64,000 nucleotides of DNA, taken from NCBI RefSeq assembly GCF_900108065.1, contig NZ_FNVQ01000005.1:186001-250000 (forward strand), written 5' to 3'. A program made the position numbers and the translations under genes. How positions within the stretch are numbered: position 1 is the first letter of the stretch; each line of letters begins with the position of its first letter. This DNA is from Marinobacterium lutimaris (lineage in GTDB: Bacteria; Pseudomonadota; Gammaproteobacteria; Pseudomonadales; Balneatricaceae). Positions 8,299 to 16,898 of the stretch are shown here, one piece after another. The notes beneath the pieces were generated by a model. That model saw nothing but the letters and a program-made list of their open reading frames with translations, was not told the DNA's origin and did no database searches.

Positions 8299-8604
8299 AT
8301 GAAAAAAGCGCTTGTACTGGCAGCCGTTGCTGCCCTGCTGTCCCCGGCCGCTGCAATGGCAGAACGTTCCGGCGAAGAGCTTTACAACACCAAATGTTCC
8401 GTTTGCCACGCCGCTGGCGTCGCTGGCGCGCCGAAGTTCGGTGATGCCGCTGCCTGGGCTCCGCGTGCAGAGAAAGGTATGGATGCACTGCTGGCAACCG
8501 CCAAGTCCGGTCTGAACGCCATGCCGCCGATGGGCACCTGCGTTGACTGCTCTGACTCTGAAATGACCGCTGCTATCCAGTACATGCTGGACGCTGCCAA
8601 GTAA
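8299..8604 (+). CDS. Cytochrome c5-type monohaem periplasmic cytochrome
   Basis: A 101-residue precursor. The ATG at 8299 is preceded by AAAGGA and opens a typical signal peptide (MKKALVLAAVAALLSP ... AMA). The single haem-binding motif CSVCH lies near residue 34. A conserved Met-containing segment (LNAMPPMGTC) supplies the distal ligand. The CVDCSD pair near the C terminus is the disulfide typical of the c5 family. It functions as a periplasmic electron shuttle to terminal oxidases. It is monocistronic and ends at a strong bidirectional terminator. Confidence 0.9.
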   Translation: MKKALVLAAVAALLSPAAAMAERSGEELYNTKCSVCHAAGVAGAPKFGDAAAWAPRAEKGMDALLATAKSGLNAMPPMGTCVDCSDSEMTAAIQYMLDAAK

Positions 8605-8631
8605 GGCTCGAGCAAGGTCTGCTCCGTTTAC

Positions 8632-8667
8632 AAAAAAACCGCCTGGCATGCCTAGGCGGTTTTTTTA
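8632..8667. terminator. Bidirectional terminator between cytochrome c5 and pomB
   Basis: AAAAAAACCGCCT and AGGCGGTTTTTTT form a long inverted repeat with a 9-nt loop and T-runs on both strands. Confidence 0.93.
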
Positions 8668-8698
8668 CGTCGCTAGTTATCGGAACGAAGTATTCAGG

Positions 8699-9625
8699 TC
8701 AGAAAATCTCGCCCGGATCGAGCAGCTGCCCTTCGGTATCGCCATCCGGCCGCGACTGCAGCCGTTCCAGCATCTCCTGATCATTTCCCTTCTGGATCAC
8801 GATCTCCACGCGCCGGTTACGCGAACGGTTCTCCGGCGAATTGTTCGGCACCAGCGGCTTGCTGTCGGCGAAGCCGGAAACCTGAAAACGAGTCTGGTCG
8901 ATGCGTGGGTCGGAAAACAGCTCCTCCGCCACCGCCAGAGCTCGCGCCGCGGAAAGATCCCAGTTGGAAGTAAAACGGGAGCCGGAATAGGGAATGTTAT
9001 CGGTATGCCCTTCTACCGATATACGGCCGCTGACATCGAGCAGCACGTCACGGATCTTGGCGATAACGGGGATGTAATCAAATTTAAGCTCCGCCGAGCC
9101 GGAATCGAAGGAGCCCTGCTCCTTCACGCGGATAATCAGTTTAGAGCCATCGGTTTCCACCTCGACGGCGCCATCGCCGATCTCCTCCGACAGCACCTGG
9201 GCAAACTCGATGGCATCCTGCTGCGCTTCCTGTTTCTGCTGTTCGATCAGCTGCTCCAGACCTTTCAGCTGGTCAAGCACCTCGGATTCACCCACTTCCG
9301 GGCGCACATCGAGGGTGTTCATATCGTTGTTGATCGTCATCTGCCGTACTTCGTTCAGTGGCGTCGGCTCCGGCCGGCCCGGGCTGAACTCCTGGGCGAT
9401 GATCGAGGTGCCCTTGGGGATATCCTCAACCTTGATCTGCGCCTGCACGCCAAAGGCCTCGCGCATGGAGCCGGCCAGCTGCTTGAACTTGAGCACGTCC
9501 ATCTCGGAAAAGGAGAGCAGCAGCACGAAAAAGCACATGAGCAGCGACATCAGATCAGAGAATGTCGCCATCCATGCCGGCGCTCCCGGCGGCGGACATT
9601 TACATTTTTTCTGCTCGTCGCTCAT
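8699..9625 (-). CDS. pomB: Sodium-type flagellar stator protein PomB (MotB family)
   Basis: A 308-residue inner-membrane stator subunit anchored to peptidoglycan. One membrane helix (about residues 19-41, MATFSDLMSLLMCFFVLLLS) contains the ion-binding Asp24, the PomB position. The N terminus has the paired Cys8/Cys10 seen in PomB. The C-terminal OmpA-like domain has ISVEGHTDNIPY and the NRRVEI motif. Together with pomA this supports a Na+-driven motor, although ion type cannot be proven from sequence. The stop lies beside the cytochrome c5 terminator; pomA is 40 bp upstream in the same operon. Confidence 0.92.
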   Translation of the reverse strand: MSDEQKKCKCPPPGAPAWMATFSDLMSLLMCFFVLLLSFSEMDVLKFKQLAGSMREAFGVQAQIKVEDIPKGTSIIAQEFSPGRPEPTPLNEVRQMTINNDMNTLDVRPEVGESEVLDQLKGLEQLIEQQKQEAQQDAIEFAQVLSEEIGDGAVEVETDGSKLIIRVKEQGSFDSGSAELKFDYIPVIAKIRDVLLDVSGRISVEGHTDNIPYSGSRFTSNWDLSAARALAVAEELFSDPRIDQTRFQVSGFADSKPLVPNNSPENRSRNRRVEIVIQKGNDQEMLERLQSRPDGDTEGQLLDPGEIF

Positions 9626-9665
9626 CTACTTCTCTTGCTTGACTGGCTTAGCTAGCTTGAGTGGC

Positions 9666-10424
9666 TCAGGCCTCAGCCTGCTGGCGTTTTTTCTCGGGCA
9701 GATAGTTGCGCAGCATCTGCTCGATCACACGCGGGTTCTGACCCGCCTGGATAGCCAGCAGACCATCGATGATCAGCGCCTGGTTCAGCGCCTCCTCATC
9801 CTTGCGGTTTTCCAGTTTGTCGGCGATCGGCAGGCAGATCATGGTCGCCAGCATCGCGCCATAAAGGGTGGTCAGCAGCGCCACCGCCATGGCCGGGCCG
9901 ATCGACTTGGGATCGGACATGTTGGAGAGCATCTGCACCAGGCCGACCAACGTACCGATCATCCCCATCGCCGGGCCCACATCGCCTATCGCGCGGAAAA
10001 TCTTGGCGCCAAAATCGTGGCGCTCGTCGGTCAGGCTGGCCTCTTTATGCAGGAGGTTTTTAACCACCTCGGGATCGTGGCCATCCACCAGCAACTGGAT
10101 GCCACGCTGCATAAACGGGCTGGAGACCTCTTTCTCCTCCAGCGACAGCAGACCGCCCTTGCGCGCAGCGTCTGCCAGATCAACGGTCTCGGCGATAATC
10201 TCTTCCGGCATCACCGACTTGAACATAAACGCCTTGGCGGCAATTTTACCGGCGCCGAGAAACTGCCCGAGGGTGAACTTCATGAGTACCACCAGCAGGC
10301 TGCCGCCGATAACGATCAAAATGGAAGGAACATTGACGAAAATGCCGACATCACCGCCGAGCACCATGGCGGCAATGATGATACCCAGCGCACCAATCAA
10401 TCCTACTATCGTTGCCAGATCCAC
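9666..10424 (-). CDS. pomA: Sodium-type flagellar stator protein PomA (MotA family)
   Basis: A 252-residue, four-helix inner-membrane stator subunit. The start is GTG at 10424 (reads as MDLATIVGLIGALG) with GGAG at proper spacing. The N-terminal sequence is close to Vibrio PomA. The conserved cytoplasmic loop (charged, HDPEVVKNLL) and the GDVGPAMGMIGTLVGLVQML helix are present. Together with PomB it forms the torque-generating ion channel. The pomAB pair next to xseB-ispA-dxs is a conserved arrangement in gammaproteobacteria. Confidence 0.92.
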   Translation of the reverse strand: MDLATIVGLIGALGIIIAAMVLGGDVGIFVNVPSILIVIGGSLLVVLMKFTLGQFLGAGKIAAKAFMFKSVMPEEIIAETVDLADAARKGGLLSLEEKEVSSPFMQRGIQLLVDGHDPEVVKNLLHKEASLTDERHDFGAKIFRAIGDVGPAMGMIGTLVGLVQMLSNMSDPKSIGPAMAVALLTTLYGAMLATMICLPIADKLENRKDEEALNQALIIDGLLAIQAGQNPRVIEQMLRNYLPEKKRQQAEA

Positions 10425-10501
10425 TGATTGAAGCTCCTATAGCCGTCCTATAGCCTGACTGATGGCACAGGTTTTTGAGATGATGCTGTGATAATACCAG
10501 A

Positions 10502-10529
10502 TTTATACAAGCGTTCACGTACTGAACAA
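10502..10529 (-). promoter_or_regulatory. Candidate promoter for pomAB
   Basis: On the minus strand, TTGTTC (10524-10529) and TATAAA (10502-10507) are separated by 16 bp, about 80 bp upstream of the pomA GTG. I see no clear flagellar sigma-28 element. Confidence 0.4.
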
Positions 10530-10658
10530 CTAGGTTATTCCACGTCGAATAGCGCCGCGGCTGGCCTACCTGCGGCGCGAACCGATTGACCCCGCGCGGG
10601 CAGTTAGTTAAGTTGACTGCCTCTTTCACCCCACTCTTTATCCGACCTCGATCAGATT

Positions 10659-10901
10659 ATGGCCCGCACCCGCAAAGCACCCGATTTTGAACAGTCCCTG
10701 AGCCAGCTCGAAGCTGTCGTTGAACGCATGGAACAGGGCGACCTGCCTATCGAAGAGGCGCTGAAAGCGTTTGAAGAAGGCGTCAAACTGACCCGCGAGT
10801 GCCAGGATATCCTGCAGCAGACCGAACAAAAGGTTCAGGTGCTGGTGGAACAGCAGGGCGAGATGAAAACCCGCCCCTTCCAGGAAGAGCAGGACGACTG
10901 A
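10659..10901 (+). CDS. xseB: Exodeoxyribonuclease VII small subunit
   Basis: An 80-residue protein of the usual XseB length, predicted as a helical hairpin. The core FEQSLSQLEAVVERMEQGDLPIEEALKAFEEG carries the conserved features. It pairs with XseA (not in this window) to degrade single-stranded DNA. The ispA GTG start is 2 bp after its stop, so the two are co-translated. The xseB-ispA-dxs order is widely conserved. Confidence 0.95.
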   Translation: MARTRKAPDFEQSLSQLEAVVERMEQGDLPIEEALKAFEEGVKLTRECQDILQQTEQKVQVLVEQQGEMKTRPFQEEQDD

Positions 10902-10903
10902 CC

Positions 10904-11791
10904 GTGGAGCTTAGCGATCAGCTAACCGTCTGGGCCGAACGGGTCGAGACCAACCTGCCCCTGTACCTGCAGGACTGTTCCGCACTGGAACCACGCCTGA
11001 TCGAGGCGATGCACTATGCGCTGCTGAACGGCGGCAAACGCATTCGCCCCGCACTGGTTTACATGAGCTGCAACTTCTGCGGCGGATCGCCGGAACTGGC
11101 GGACCGCGCAGCGGCGGCGATCGAGGCGGTGCACAGCTACTCGCTGGTGCACGATGACCTGCCTGCCATGGACGACGACGACCTGCGCCGAGGCCAGCCC
11201 ACCTGTCATATCGCCTTTGATGAAGCCACCGCTATTCTCGCCGGTGATGCGCTGCAGTGCTTTGCGTTCGAGCTGCTCAGCGCGCGCAACAGCGAACTGC
11301 TCCCGGATCGACAGCTGCGCATGCTGAATATCCTGTCAGGCGCCAGCGGCGCCAGCGGCATGGTGGCCGGTCAGGCCTATGACCTGGCCCATGTGGGCGA
11401 CAGCCTGACCCTGGAGCAGCTGCAGGCGATGCACGCCTTCAAGACCGGGCGCCTGATCACCGCCGCTCTGCAGCTGGGCGCAGCCGCAGCCGGCTGTGAA
11501 GATCCGGAAACCCTGGAACGGCTGCAGCGTTACGGCGATCTGATCGGCCTGGCATTTCAGGTGCAGGATGACCTGCTCGATATCGAGGGCGACACAGAAA
11601 CCCTGGGCAAACCCCAGGGCTCGGACCAGGCACAAAACAAACCGACCTACCCGGCACTGCTGGGTATTGCCGGCGCCCGTGCTAAATTGGAACAGTTGCA
11701 CCGTGAAGCACTGGAGAGCCTGGAACCCTTTGGCCCCAGCGCCACCCCGCTGCTTGAACTGGCCAATTTTATTGTCACCCGCGACCACTGA
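10904..11791 (+). CDS. ispA: Farnesyl diphosphate synthase (geranyltranstransferase)
   Basis: A 295-residue cytoplasmic prenyltransferase that makes farnesyl diphosphate from IPP and DMAPP/GPP. The start is GTG at 10904; an alternative upstream start at 10799 would overlap most of xseB and is rejected. The first Asp-rich motif is DDLPAMDDDD, the second DDLLD, and GGKRIRPAL is the substrate-binding block. The stop overlaps the dxs ATG by one base (TGATG), giving tight coupling to the first enzyme of the MEP pathway that supplies its substrates. Confidence 0.95.
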   Translation: MELSDQLTVWAERVETNLPLYLQDCSALEPRLIEAMHYALLNGGKRIRPALVYMSCNFCGGSPELADRAAAAIEAVHSYSLVHDDLPAMDDDDLRRGQPTCHIAFDEATAILAGDALQCFAFELLSARNSELLPDRQLRMLNILSGASGASGMVAGQAYDLAHVGDSLTLEQLQAMHAFKTGRLITAALQLGAAAAGCEDPETLERLQRYGDLIGLAFQVQDDLLDIEGDTETLGKPQGSDQAQNKPTYPALLGIAGARAKLEQLHREALESLEPFGPSATPLLELANFIVTRDH

Positions 11792-13596
11792 TGCGCACAC
11801 AGATACCCACCCAACGTTCGGTCACACCGCTGCTGGACCAGATCAACTCCCCCGCCGAGCTGTCGCAGCTGGATCCTTCCCAGTTGCCACAACTGGCGCA
11901 GGAGCTGCGTGACTGGCTGCTCTACAGCGTCGGAGTTACCGGCGGCCACTTTGGCGCAGGCCTCGGTGTCGTTGAGCTGACCATCGCGCTGCACTATCTG
12001 CTGGACACCCCTGCGGATCACCTGGTCTGGGATGTGGGTCATCAAACCTATCCACACAAGATTCTTACCGGCCGGCGCGAGCAGATGCTCAGCATGCGAC
12101 AGCCCAATGGCCTCGCACCCTTCCCCAAGCGCGCCGAAAGCCCCTATGACAGCTTTGGTACCGGTCACTCCAGCACCTCGATCAGCGCAGCGCTAGGCAT
12201 GGCGCTGGCCAGCCGCCTTAAGGGCGAACAGCGCAAGACAGTAGCCGTGATCGGCGATGGCGCCATGACCGCCGGTATGGCGTTCGAAGCGCTGAGCCAC
12301 GCCGCCCATACCCAGGCGGACATGCTGGTGATCCTGAACGATAACGAAATGTCGATCTCACCCAACGAAGGCGGCCTGGCCACCTACCTGGAAGAGCATC
12401 TGCGTGCCGGCCACCTGTCGGGACACCATAAGGGTCCGGAACTGGACGGCAACGCCACCGGCGCACTGTTTGGCGCGCTCACCTTTGACTACCAGGGCCC
12501 GGTGGACGGCAACGACTTCGACAAGCTGCTGCCCGCTCTGCAGCAGGCGCTTAACAGCGAAGGCCCGCAGTTTCTGCACCTGGTGACACGCAAGGGCAAG
12601 GGTTTTGAACCGGCCGAATCCGATCCGGTGGGTTATCACTCCATCACCAAGATCGAGCCGCTGGACGCTCCCGTTAAGCCGAAGAAGCCGAAGTTCTGCA
12701 ACATCTTCGGTCGCTGGCTCTGCGACACCGCCAGGAATGATGACCGCCTGGTAGGGATCACCCCGGCCATGCGTGAAGGCTCGGACCTGATCGCCTTCTC
12801 CGAGCAGTTCCCCGCACGCTATTTTGACGTTGCCATCGCCGAGCAGCATGCCGCCACGCTGGCCGCGGGCTTCGCCTGCGAGGGGATGAAACCGGTGCTG
12901 GCGATCTACTCCACCTTCCTGCAGCGCGCCTACGATCAGTTCGTCCACGATATTGCTATTCAGGATCTGGATGTACTGCTGGCCGTGGACCGGGCAGGTC
13001 TGGTTGGCGAAGATGGCGCCACCCATGCGGGGCTGTTCGATCTCGCTTACCTGCGCTGTCTACCCGGCGTGATGTTGATGACGCCCTCTGACGAGCAGGA
13101 ACTCTATCAACTGCTGAAAACCGGCTACGACTTCCAGGGCCCCGCCGCGGTGCGCTATCCGCGTGGGTCTGGCTGCGAAATCGAGGTCGATCCGACACTG
13201 CCTGCACTTGAGCCCGGCAGGGCCAAGCTGATTCGTAGCGGCCAAAAAGCGGCGATTCTTAACTTCGGCCCGCTGCTGCCCGCAGCACAACAGGCGGCTG
13301 ATCAGCAGAACCTGACGCTTGTGGATATGCGCTTCGTAAAACCTCTGGATACCGCGCTAATTGACCAACTGGCGCAGAGCCATGAACTGCTGGTAACGCT
13401 GGAAGATCACGCCATCGCAGGTGGTGCAGGTTCGGCGGTCGGTGAGTATCTTCAGTCCCGTGGCACACAAACGCAGCTCCTCCAGTTGGGAATTCCCGAT
13501 CACTGGATTGAGCACGCTTCGCGCGGCGCGCAACTGGCGGAATGTGGACTGGATGCAGAAGGGATTAAAGCGGCGGTGGAGCAGCGCCTGAGCTGA
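11791..13596 (+). CDS. dxs: 1-deoxy-D-xylulose-5-phosphate synthase
   Basis: A 601-residue thiamine-diphosphate enzyme (EC 2.2.1.7) that condenses pyruvate and glyceraldehyde 3-phosphate, the first step of the MEP isoprenoid pathway. The ThDP-binding motif GDGAMTAGMAFEA continues to NDNEMSIS. The transketolase-type pyrimidine domain is in the middle (FDVAIAEQHAATLAAGFA, with the catalytic Glu). A transketolase C-terminal domain ends the protein. It is slightly shorter than the E. coli enzyme (620), with no missing motif. It ends the xseB-ispA-dxs operon, convergent to ribA. Confidence 0.97.
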   Translation: MRTQIPTQRSVTPLLDQINSPAELSQLDPSQLPQLAQELRDWLLYSVGVTGGHFGAGLGVVELTIALHYLLDTPADHLVWDVGHQTYPHKILTGRREQMLSMRQPNGLAPFPKRAESPYDSFGTGHSSTSISAALGMALASRLKGEQRKTVAVIGDGAMTAGMAFEALSHAAHTQADMLVILNDNEMSISPNEGGLATYLEEHLRAGHLSGHHKGPELDGNATGALFGALTFDYQGPVDGNDFDKLLPALQQALNSEGPQFLHLVTRKGKGFEPAESDPVGYHSITKIEPLDAPVKPKKPKFCNIFGRWLCDTARNDDRLVGITPAMREGSDLIAFSEQFPARYFDVAIAEQHAATLAAGFACEGMKPVLAIYSTFLQRAYDQFVHDIAIQDLDVLLAVDRAGLVGEDGATHAGLFDLAYLRCLPGVMLMTPSDEQELYQLLKTGYDFQGPAAVRYPRGSGCEIEVDPTLPALEPGRAKLIRSGQKAAILNFGPLLPAAQQAADQQNLTLVDMRFVKPLDTALIDQLAQSHELLVTLEDHAIAGGAGSAVGEYLQSRGTQTQLLQLGIPDHWIEHASRGAQLAECGLDAEGIKAAVEQRLS

Positions 13597-13637
13597 TCAG
13601 CCCAGGCGGCGGGAGCAGAAAGCGACTTAAAGAAATT

Positions 13638-14261
13638 TCAGGAGCTGCTTTCTTCTGCGTTCTGAAAATGAACTTCGGTCATCATATGGCCGAGTTTGCC
13701 CATTTTCGTTTCCAGATAATGTTCATTGTGGCTGTTTTTGCCCACCTGCAGCGGTTCGCGATTCGCCACGGTCAGACCGTACTGCTCCAGCGCAGAAACC
13801 TTGCGCGGGTTGTTGGTCATCAGACGCAGCGAGCGCACGCCCAGGTGCTTGAGCATCGGCAGGCACATGCTGTAATCACGCATATCGGCAGCAAAACCCA
13901 GCTTCTCGTTGGCTTCCACCGTGTCCGCGCCCTGATCCTGCAGATGGTAGGCGCGGATCTTGTTCAGCAGGCCAATACCACGACCTTCCTGGCGCAGGTA
14001 CAGCAGCACGCCCCGCCCCTCTTCGGCGATACGCTTGAGCGCTTCCTGCAGCTGGAAACCGCAGTCGCAGCGCAGGCTGAACAGGGCATCGCCGGTCAGG
14101 CACTCGGAATGGATACGACCGAGCACCGGCTCGTCGGTATCCACATCGCCGAATACCAGCGCCACGTGCTCTTTACCACTGGTCTTATCCTCAAAACCGA
14201 CCATGGTGAAGACACCCCAGGGGGTTGGCAGTTTGGAGTCGGCTACATACTGAACAGTCAC
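13638..14261 (-). CDS. ribA: GTP cyclohydrolase II
   Basis: A 207-residue zinc enzyme (EC 3.5.4.25) that opens the imidazole ring of GTP, the entry to riboflavin synthesis. The start is GTG at 14261, with GAGG 8 nt upstream. The three zinc cysteines are intact in ECLTGD and LRCDCGFQ, and the catalytic region QEGRGIGL is present. This matters because the RibA-like half of the ribBA gene in the nearby operon lacks these cysteines. It is transcribed separately from the rib operon, with 135 bp between it and pgpA. Confidence 0.95.
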   Translation of the reverse strand: MTVQYVADSKLPTPWGVFTMVGFEDKTSGKEHVALVFGDVDTDEPVLGRIHSECLTGDALFSLRCDCGFQLQEALKRIAEEGRGVLLYLRQEGRGIGLLNKIRAYHLQDQGADTVEANEKLGFAADMRDYSMCLPMLKHLGVRSLRLMTNNPRKVSALEQYGLTVANREPLQVGKNSHNEHYLETKMGKLGHMMTEVHFQNAEESSS

Positions 14262-14396
14262 GAAATTACACCTCTATATGGGCGGCCCGGGGATCTTTGA
14301 CGCCAATACCGTTGGCGACAGCACCTTTGGTGACCGCCTCGCCCTTGGCGGGGCCAATATTATAAAGCATAGCGGCTGACAGCTCGACCAGCCGGT

Positions 14397-14873
14397 TCAT
14401 GCGATAACGTGCATTATGATTTGCAGAACCAGCGCGGCAAAAACACCCGCGATCAGGTCATCCAGCATAATGCCGAATCCCCCGTGTACGCGCTGGTCGG
14501 CCCAACGGATTGGCCAGGGCTTGAGAATATCGAACACCCGGAACAGCACGAACCCCAGCAGCGCCCAAAGCGGCGCCACCGGTACAGCGATCATGGTGAC
14601 CCAGTAACCGACAAATTCGTCCCAGACGATACCGCCGTGATCGTGTACACCCAGATCCTCGGAGGTACGCTGGCAGAGCCAGCAGCCCACCGCAAAGGCG
14701 GCCAGAACGACCAGTAGATAGGTGACCAACGGCAGCTGCGCCAGCAGGTACCAGAGCGGTACAGCGGCCAGGGTGCCCACGGTACCTGGAGCCCAGGGCG
14801 ATGCGCCGCTGCCCAGACCAAAGGCCAGAAAGTGGATCGGGTTACGCCAGACGGACGCCGGAGCCCGGTTCAT
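14397..14873 (-). CDS. pgpA: Phosphatidylglycerophosphatase A
   Basis: A 158-residue inner-membrane enzyme that dephosphorylates phosphatidylglycerophosphate. The ATG at 14873 overlaps the thiL stop (ATGA). The longer frame from 15071 reads through thiL and gives atypical Arg-rich sequence, so it is rejected. Conserved motifs are GLGSGASPWAPGTVGTLA, VWDEFVGYW and GGFGIMLDDLIAG. Several hydrophobic helices are visible. It is the last gene of the nrdR-rib-nusB-thiL operon. Confidence 0.94.
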   Translation of the reverse strand: MNRAPASVWRNPIHFLAFGLGSGASPWAPGTVGTLAAVPLWYLLAQLPLVTYLLVVLAAFAVGCWLCQRTSEDLGVHDHGGIVWDEFVGYWVTMIAVPVAPLWALLGFVLFRVFDILKPWPIRWADQRVHGGFGIMLDDLIAGVFAALVLQIIMHVIA

Positions 14874-15856
14874 CGTCGCTCTCCAATATGATCGCCAAAA
14901 TGCTCGCCAAAATGATCGTAGCCTTGCGCGCTGCTGTTCCACGGCTGGCCATCGCTGAAAACACTGACGCCGCTGCCGGCCTGCATCTGACCGACACAGG
15001 TCAGCGGCAGTTGCAGCTCTGCGGCGACGGCCTGGCACTCGTCCAGGCGCTCCGGTGCGATAGTCAGGCAAAGCTCGAAGTCTTCACCACCGCTAAGCGC
15101 CCACTGCCGCGCCTTGTCAGCCCCGGCATAGGCTTCTAGCTCTGCTGATAGCGGCAGCTGCTCGAGATTGATACGGGCGGCAAGGCCACTCTGCCGGGCG
15201 ATATGACCAAGATCGGAGACCAGGCCGTCCGACAGATCGATCGCAGCCGATGCATAGCGGCACAGCCCTCGGGCCAGCGCGATACGCGGCTCCGGGCGGA
15301 AAAACCGCTGTCGCAGATAAGCGCTCGGTGCGGACAGGTCGCTATCCAGCTGAACCTGCAGACCACCGCGGCTATCACCCAGGGTGCCACTGACCAGCAC
15401 CAGATCACCCTCGCGGGCACCGGATCGGGTCAAGGCTTCATTGGCTTTCACCCAGCCATGGACCTGAACACTGAGTGCCAGCGGACCACGGGTGGTATCA
15501 CCGCCCACCAGGGCGATATTCAGCTCGGCCGCGCGCCGGGCCAAGGCAGCCGCAAAAGGCTCCAGCCAGTTGATATCAGCGGTGGGAAGAGTCAGTGCCA
15601 GGGTAAACCATGCGGGCTCGGCCGCCATGGCAGCCAGATCGCTGACCGCCGCACCCAAAAGACGCTCGGCGATCAACGCAGGATCGCTCCCTGGCAGAAA
15701 GTGGACACCTTCCACCAGGGTATCGATGGACACCGCCAGCTGCGCGCCGGTCGGCGGCACCAGCAGAGCACAGTCGTCACCGATCCCCAGAGCCACATCG
15801 TCACGCCGCGCGGCGGACCGGGCAAAATAGGTATTGATCAGTTCAAACTCGCCCAC
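14870..15856 (-). CDS. thiL: Thiamine-monophosphate kinase
   Basis: A 328-residue ATP-dependent kinase (EC 2.7.4.16) that makes thiamine diphosphate, the cofactor Dxs needs. The N-terminal GIGDDCALL motif and the downstream SIDTLVEGVHF and GGDTTRG motifs are those of the PurM-like fold. Family C-terminal motifs IDLSDGL and SGGEDFEL are intact. It lies 14 bp after nusB and is translationally coupled to pgpA, the usual arrangement in gammaproteobacteria. Confidence 0.95.
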   Translation of the reverse strand: MGEFELINTYFARSAARRDDVALGIGDDCALLVPPTGAQLAVSIDTLVEGVHFLPGSDPALIAERLLGAAVSDLAAMAAEPAWFTLALTLPTADINWLEPFAAALARRAAELNIALVGGDTTRGPLALSVQVHGWVKANEALTRSGAREGDLVLVSGTLGDSRGGLQVQLDSDLSAPSAYLRQRFFRPEPRIALARGLCRYASAAIDLSDGLVSDLGHIARQSGLAARINLEQLPLSAELEAYAGADKARQWALSGGEDFELCLTIAPERLDECQAVAAELQLPLTCVGQMQAGSGVSVFSDGQPWNSSAQGYDHFGEHFGDHIGERR

Positions 15857-15870
15857 TGTCGTGCCAGACC

Positions 15871-16380
15871 TTAACGCCGTGCGGCGATCTCCGCCCTGCG
15901 GGACTTCTGCGCAACCTTGTCGAGCACACCGTTAACGTAACGGTGGCTGTCGGTGGCACCGAAGACCTTGGCCAGCTCAACGCTCTCGTTGATCGCCACG
16001 CGGTAAGGCACTTCCATACGGCGCAGCAGTTCGAAACTGCCAATACGCAGCACGTTGACCTCAACCGGATCCAGCTCATCGATGTTGCGATCAAGGAACG
16101 GCGAGAAGGTTACGTCCAGCTCGGCCTTTTCGTTGATCACTCCGCGCAGCAGCTGGCTGAACAGCTGCACATCGGCTTCTTTCATGTCCGGGTTGATGCG
16201 GAACTGAGCTTCGATCTCGTTGGCCGGCTGACCGCCCACCTGCCACTGGTACAGGGCCTGCAGGGTGAGCTTACGCGCGTTACGGCGCTGCTCGGTCAGA
16301 GACGGCTTGCGATTTTTCTTCGGCGCGCTGTCGTTAGAGCTTCCGTTGGAACTGTCTTTGGAGCTGGAGGTGTCGCTCAT
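15871..16380 (-). CDS. nusB: Transcription antitermination factor NusB
   Basis: A 169-residue RNA-binding protein that acts with NusE (S10) at boxA for rRNA antitermination. The ATG at 16380 (MSDTSSSK) has GAGG upstream; the in-frame start at 16395 overlaps ribH and is less likely. A Ser/Asn/Lys-rich N-terminal extension of about 30 residues precedes the NusB fold, which starts at RRNARKLTLQALYQWQ. ESVELAKVFG and RYVNGVLDKVA are family motifs. It lies 4 bp after ribH. Confidence 0.94.
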   Translation of the reverse strand: MSDTSSSKDSSNGSSNDSAPKKNRKPSLTEQRRNARKLTLQALYQWQVGGQPANEIEAQFRINPDMKEADVQLFSQLLRGVINEKAELDVTFSPFLDRNIDELDPVEVNVLRIGSFELLRRMEVPYRVAINESVELAKVFGATDSHRYVNGVLDKVAQKSRRAEIAARR

Positions 16381-16384
16381 TTTC

Positions 16385-16858
16385 TTAGGCCTCAAGCTGA
16401 CGCAGCAGGCTGACCATCTCCAGAGCGGAGAGAGCAGCTTCAGCGCCTTTGTTACCGGCCTTGGTGCCGGAACGTTCGATCGCCTGTTCGATGCTGTTGA
16501 CGGTCAGGATACCGTTGGCAACAGGCACGCCGTACTCCAGGGAAACCTGTGCACAGCCCTTGGAGCTCTCGGCAGAAACGTATTCAAAGTGCGGAGTACC
16601 ACCACGAATCACCGCACCCAGGGCGATGATGGCATCATCTTTTTTCTGAGCAGCGACTTTCTGTGCCGCCAGCGGGATCTCGAAAGCACCCGGTACGCGG
16701 ATGATACGGATGTTGTCTTCGCTGACGCCGTGACGCTTGAGCGCGTCCAGCGCGCCTTCAAGCAGGCTTTCTACAACGAAGGAGTTGAAGCGACCAACCA
16801 GGATCGCGTATTTGCCGTCGGCGCTGACGAAGTCGCCTTCATAAACTTTTACTGACAT
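16385..16858 (-). CDS. ribH: 6,7-dimethyl-8-ribityllumazine synthase
   Basis: A 157-residue enzyme (EC 2.5.1.78), the penultimate step of riboflavin synthesis. The start at 16858 ([10 protein letters not shown]) is chosen over the frame opening at 16954, which overlaps ribBA. Motifs are [31 protein letters not shown] and the catalytic His in that block. The length is normal for an icosahedral lumazine synthase. It is an operon member between ribBA and nusB. Confidence 0.95.
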   Translation of the reverse strand: MSVKVYEGDFVSADGKYAILVGRFNSFVVESLLEGALDALKRHGVSEDNIRIIRVPGAFEIPLAAQKVAAQKKDDAIIALGAVIRGGTPHFEYVSAESSKGCAQVSLEYGVPVANGILTVNSIEQAIERSGTKAGNKGAEAALSALEMVSLLRQLEA

Positions 16859-16898
16859 CGGATCTGTCCTGTGATTACAAAGAAGAGTGACTGCTCGG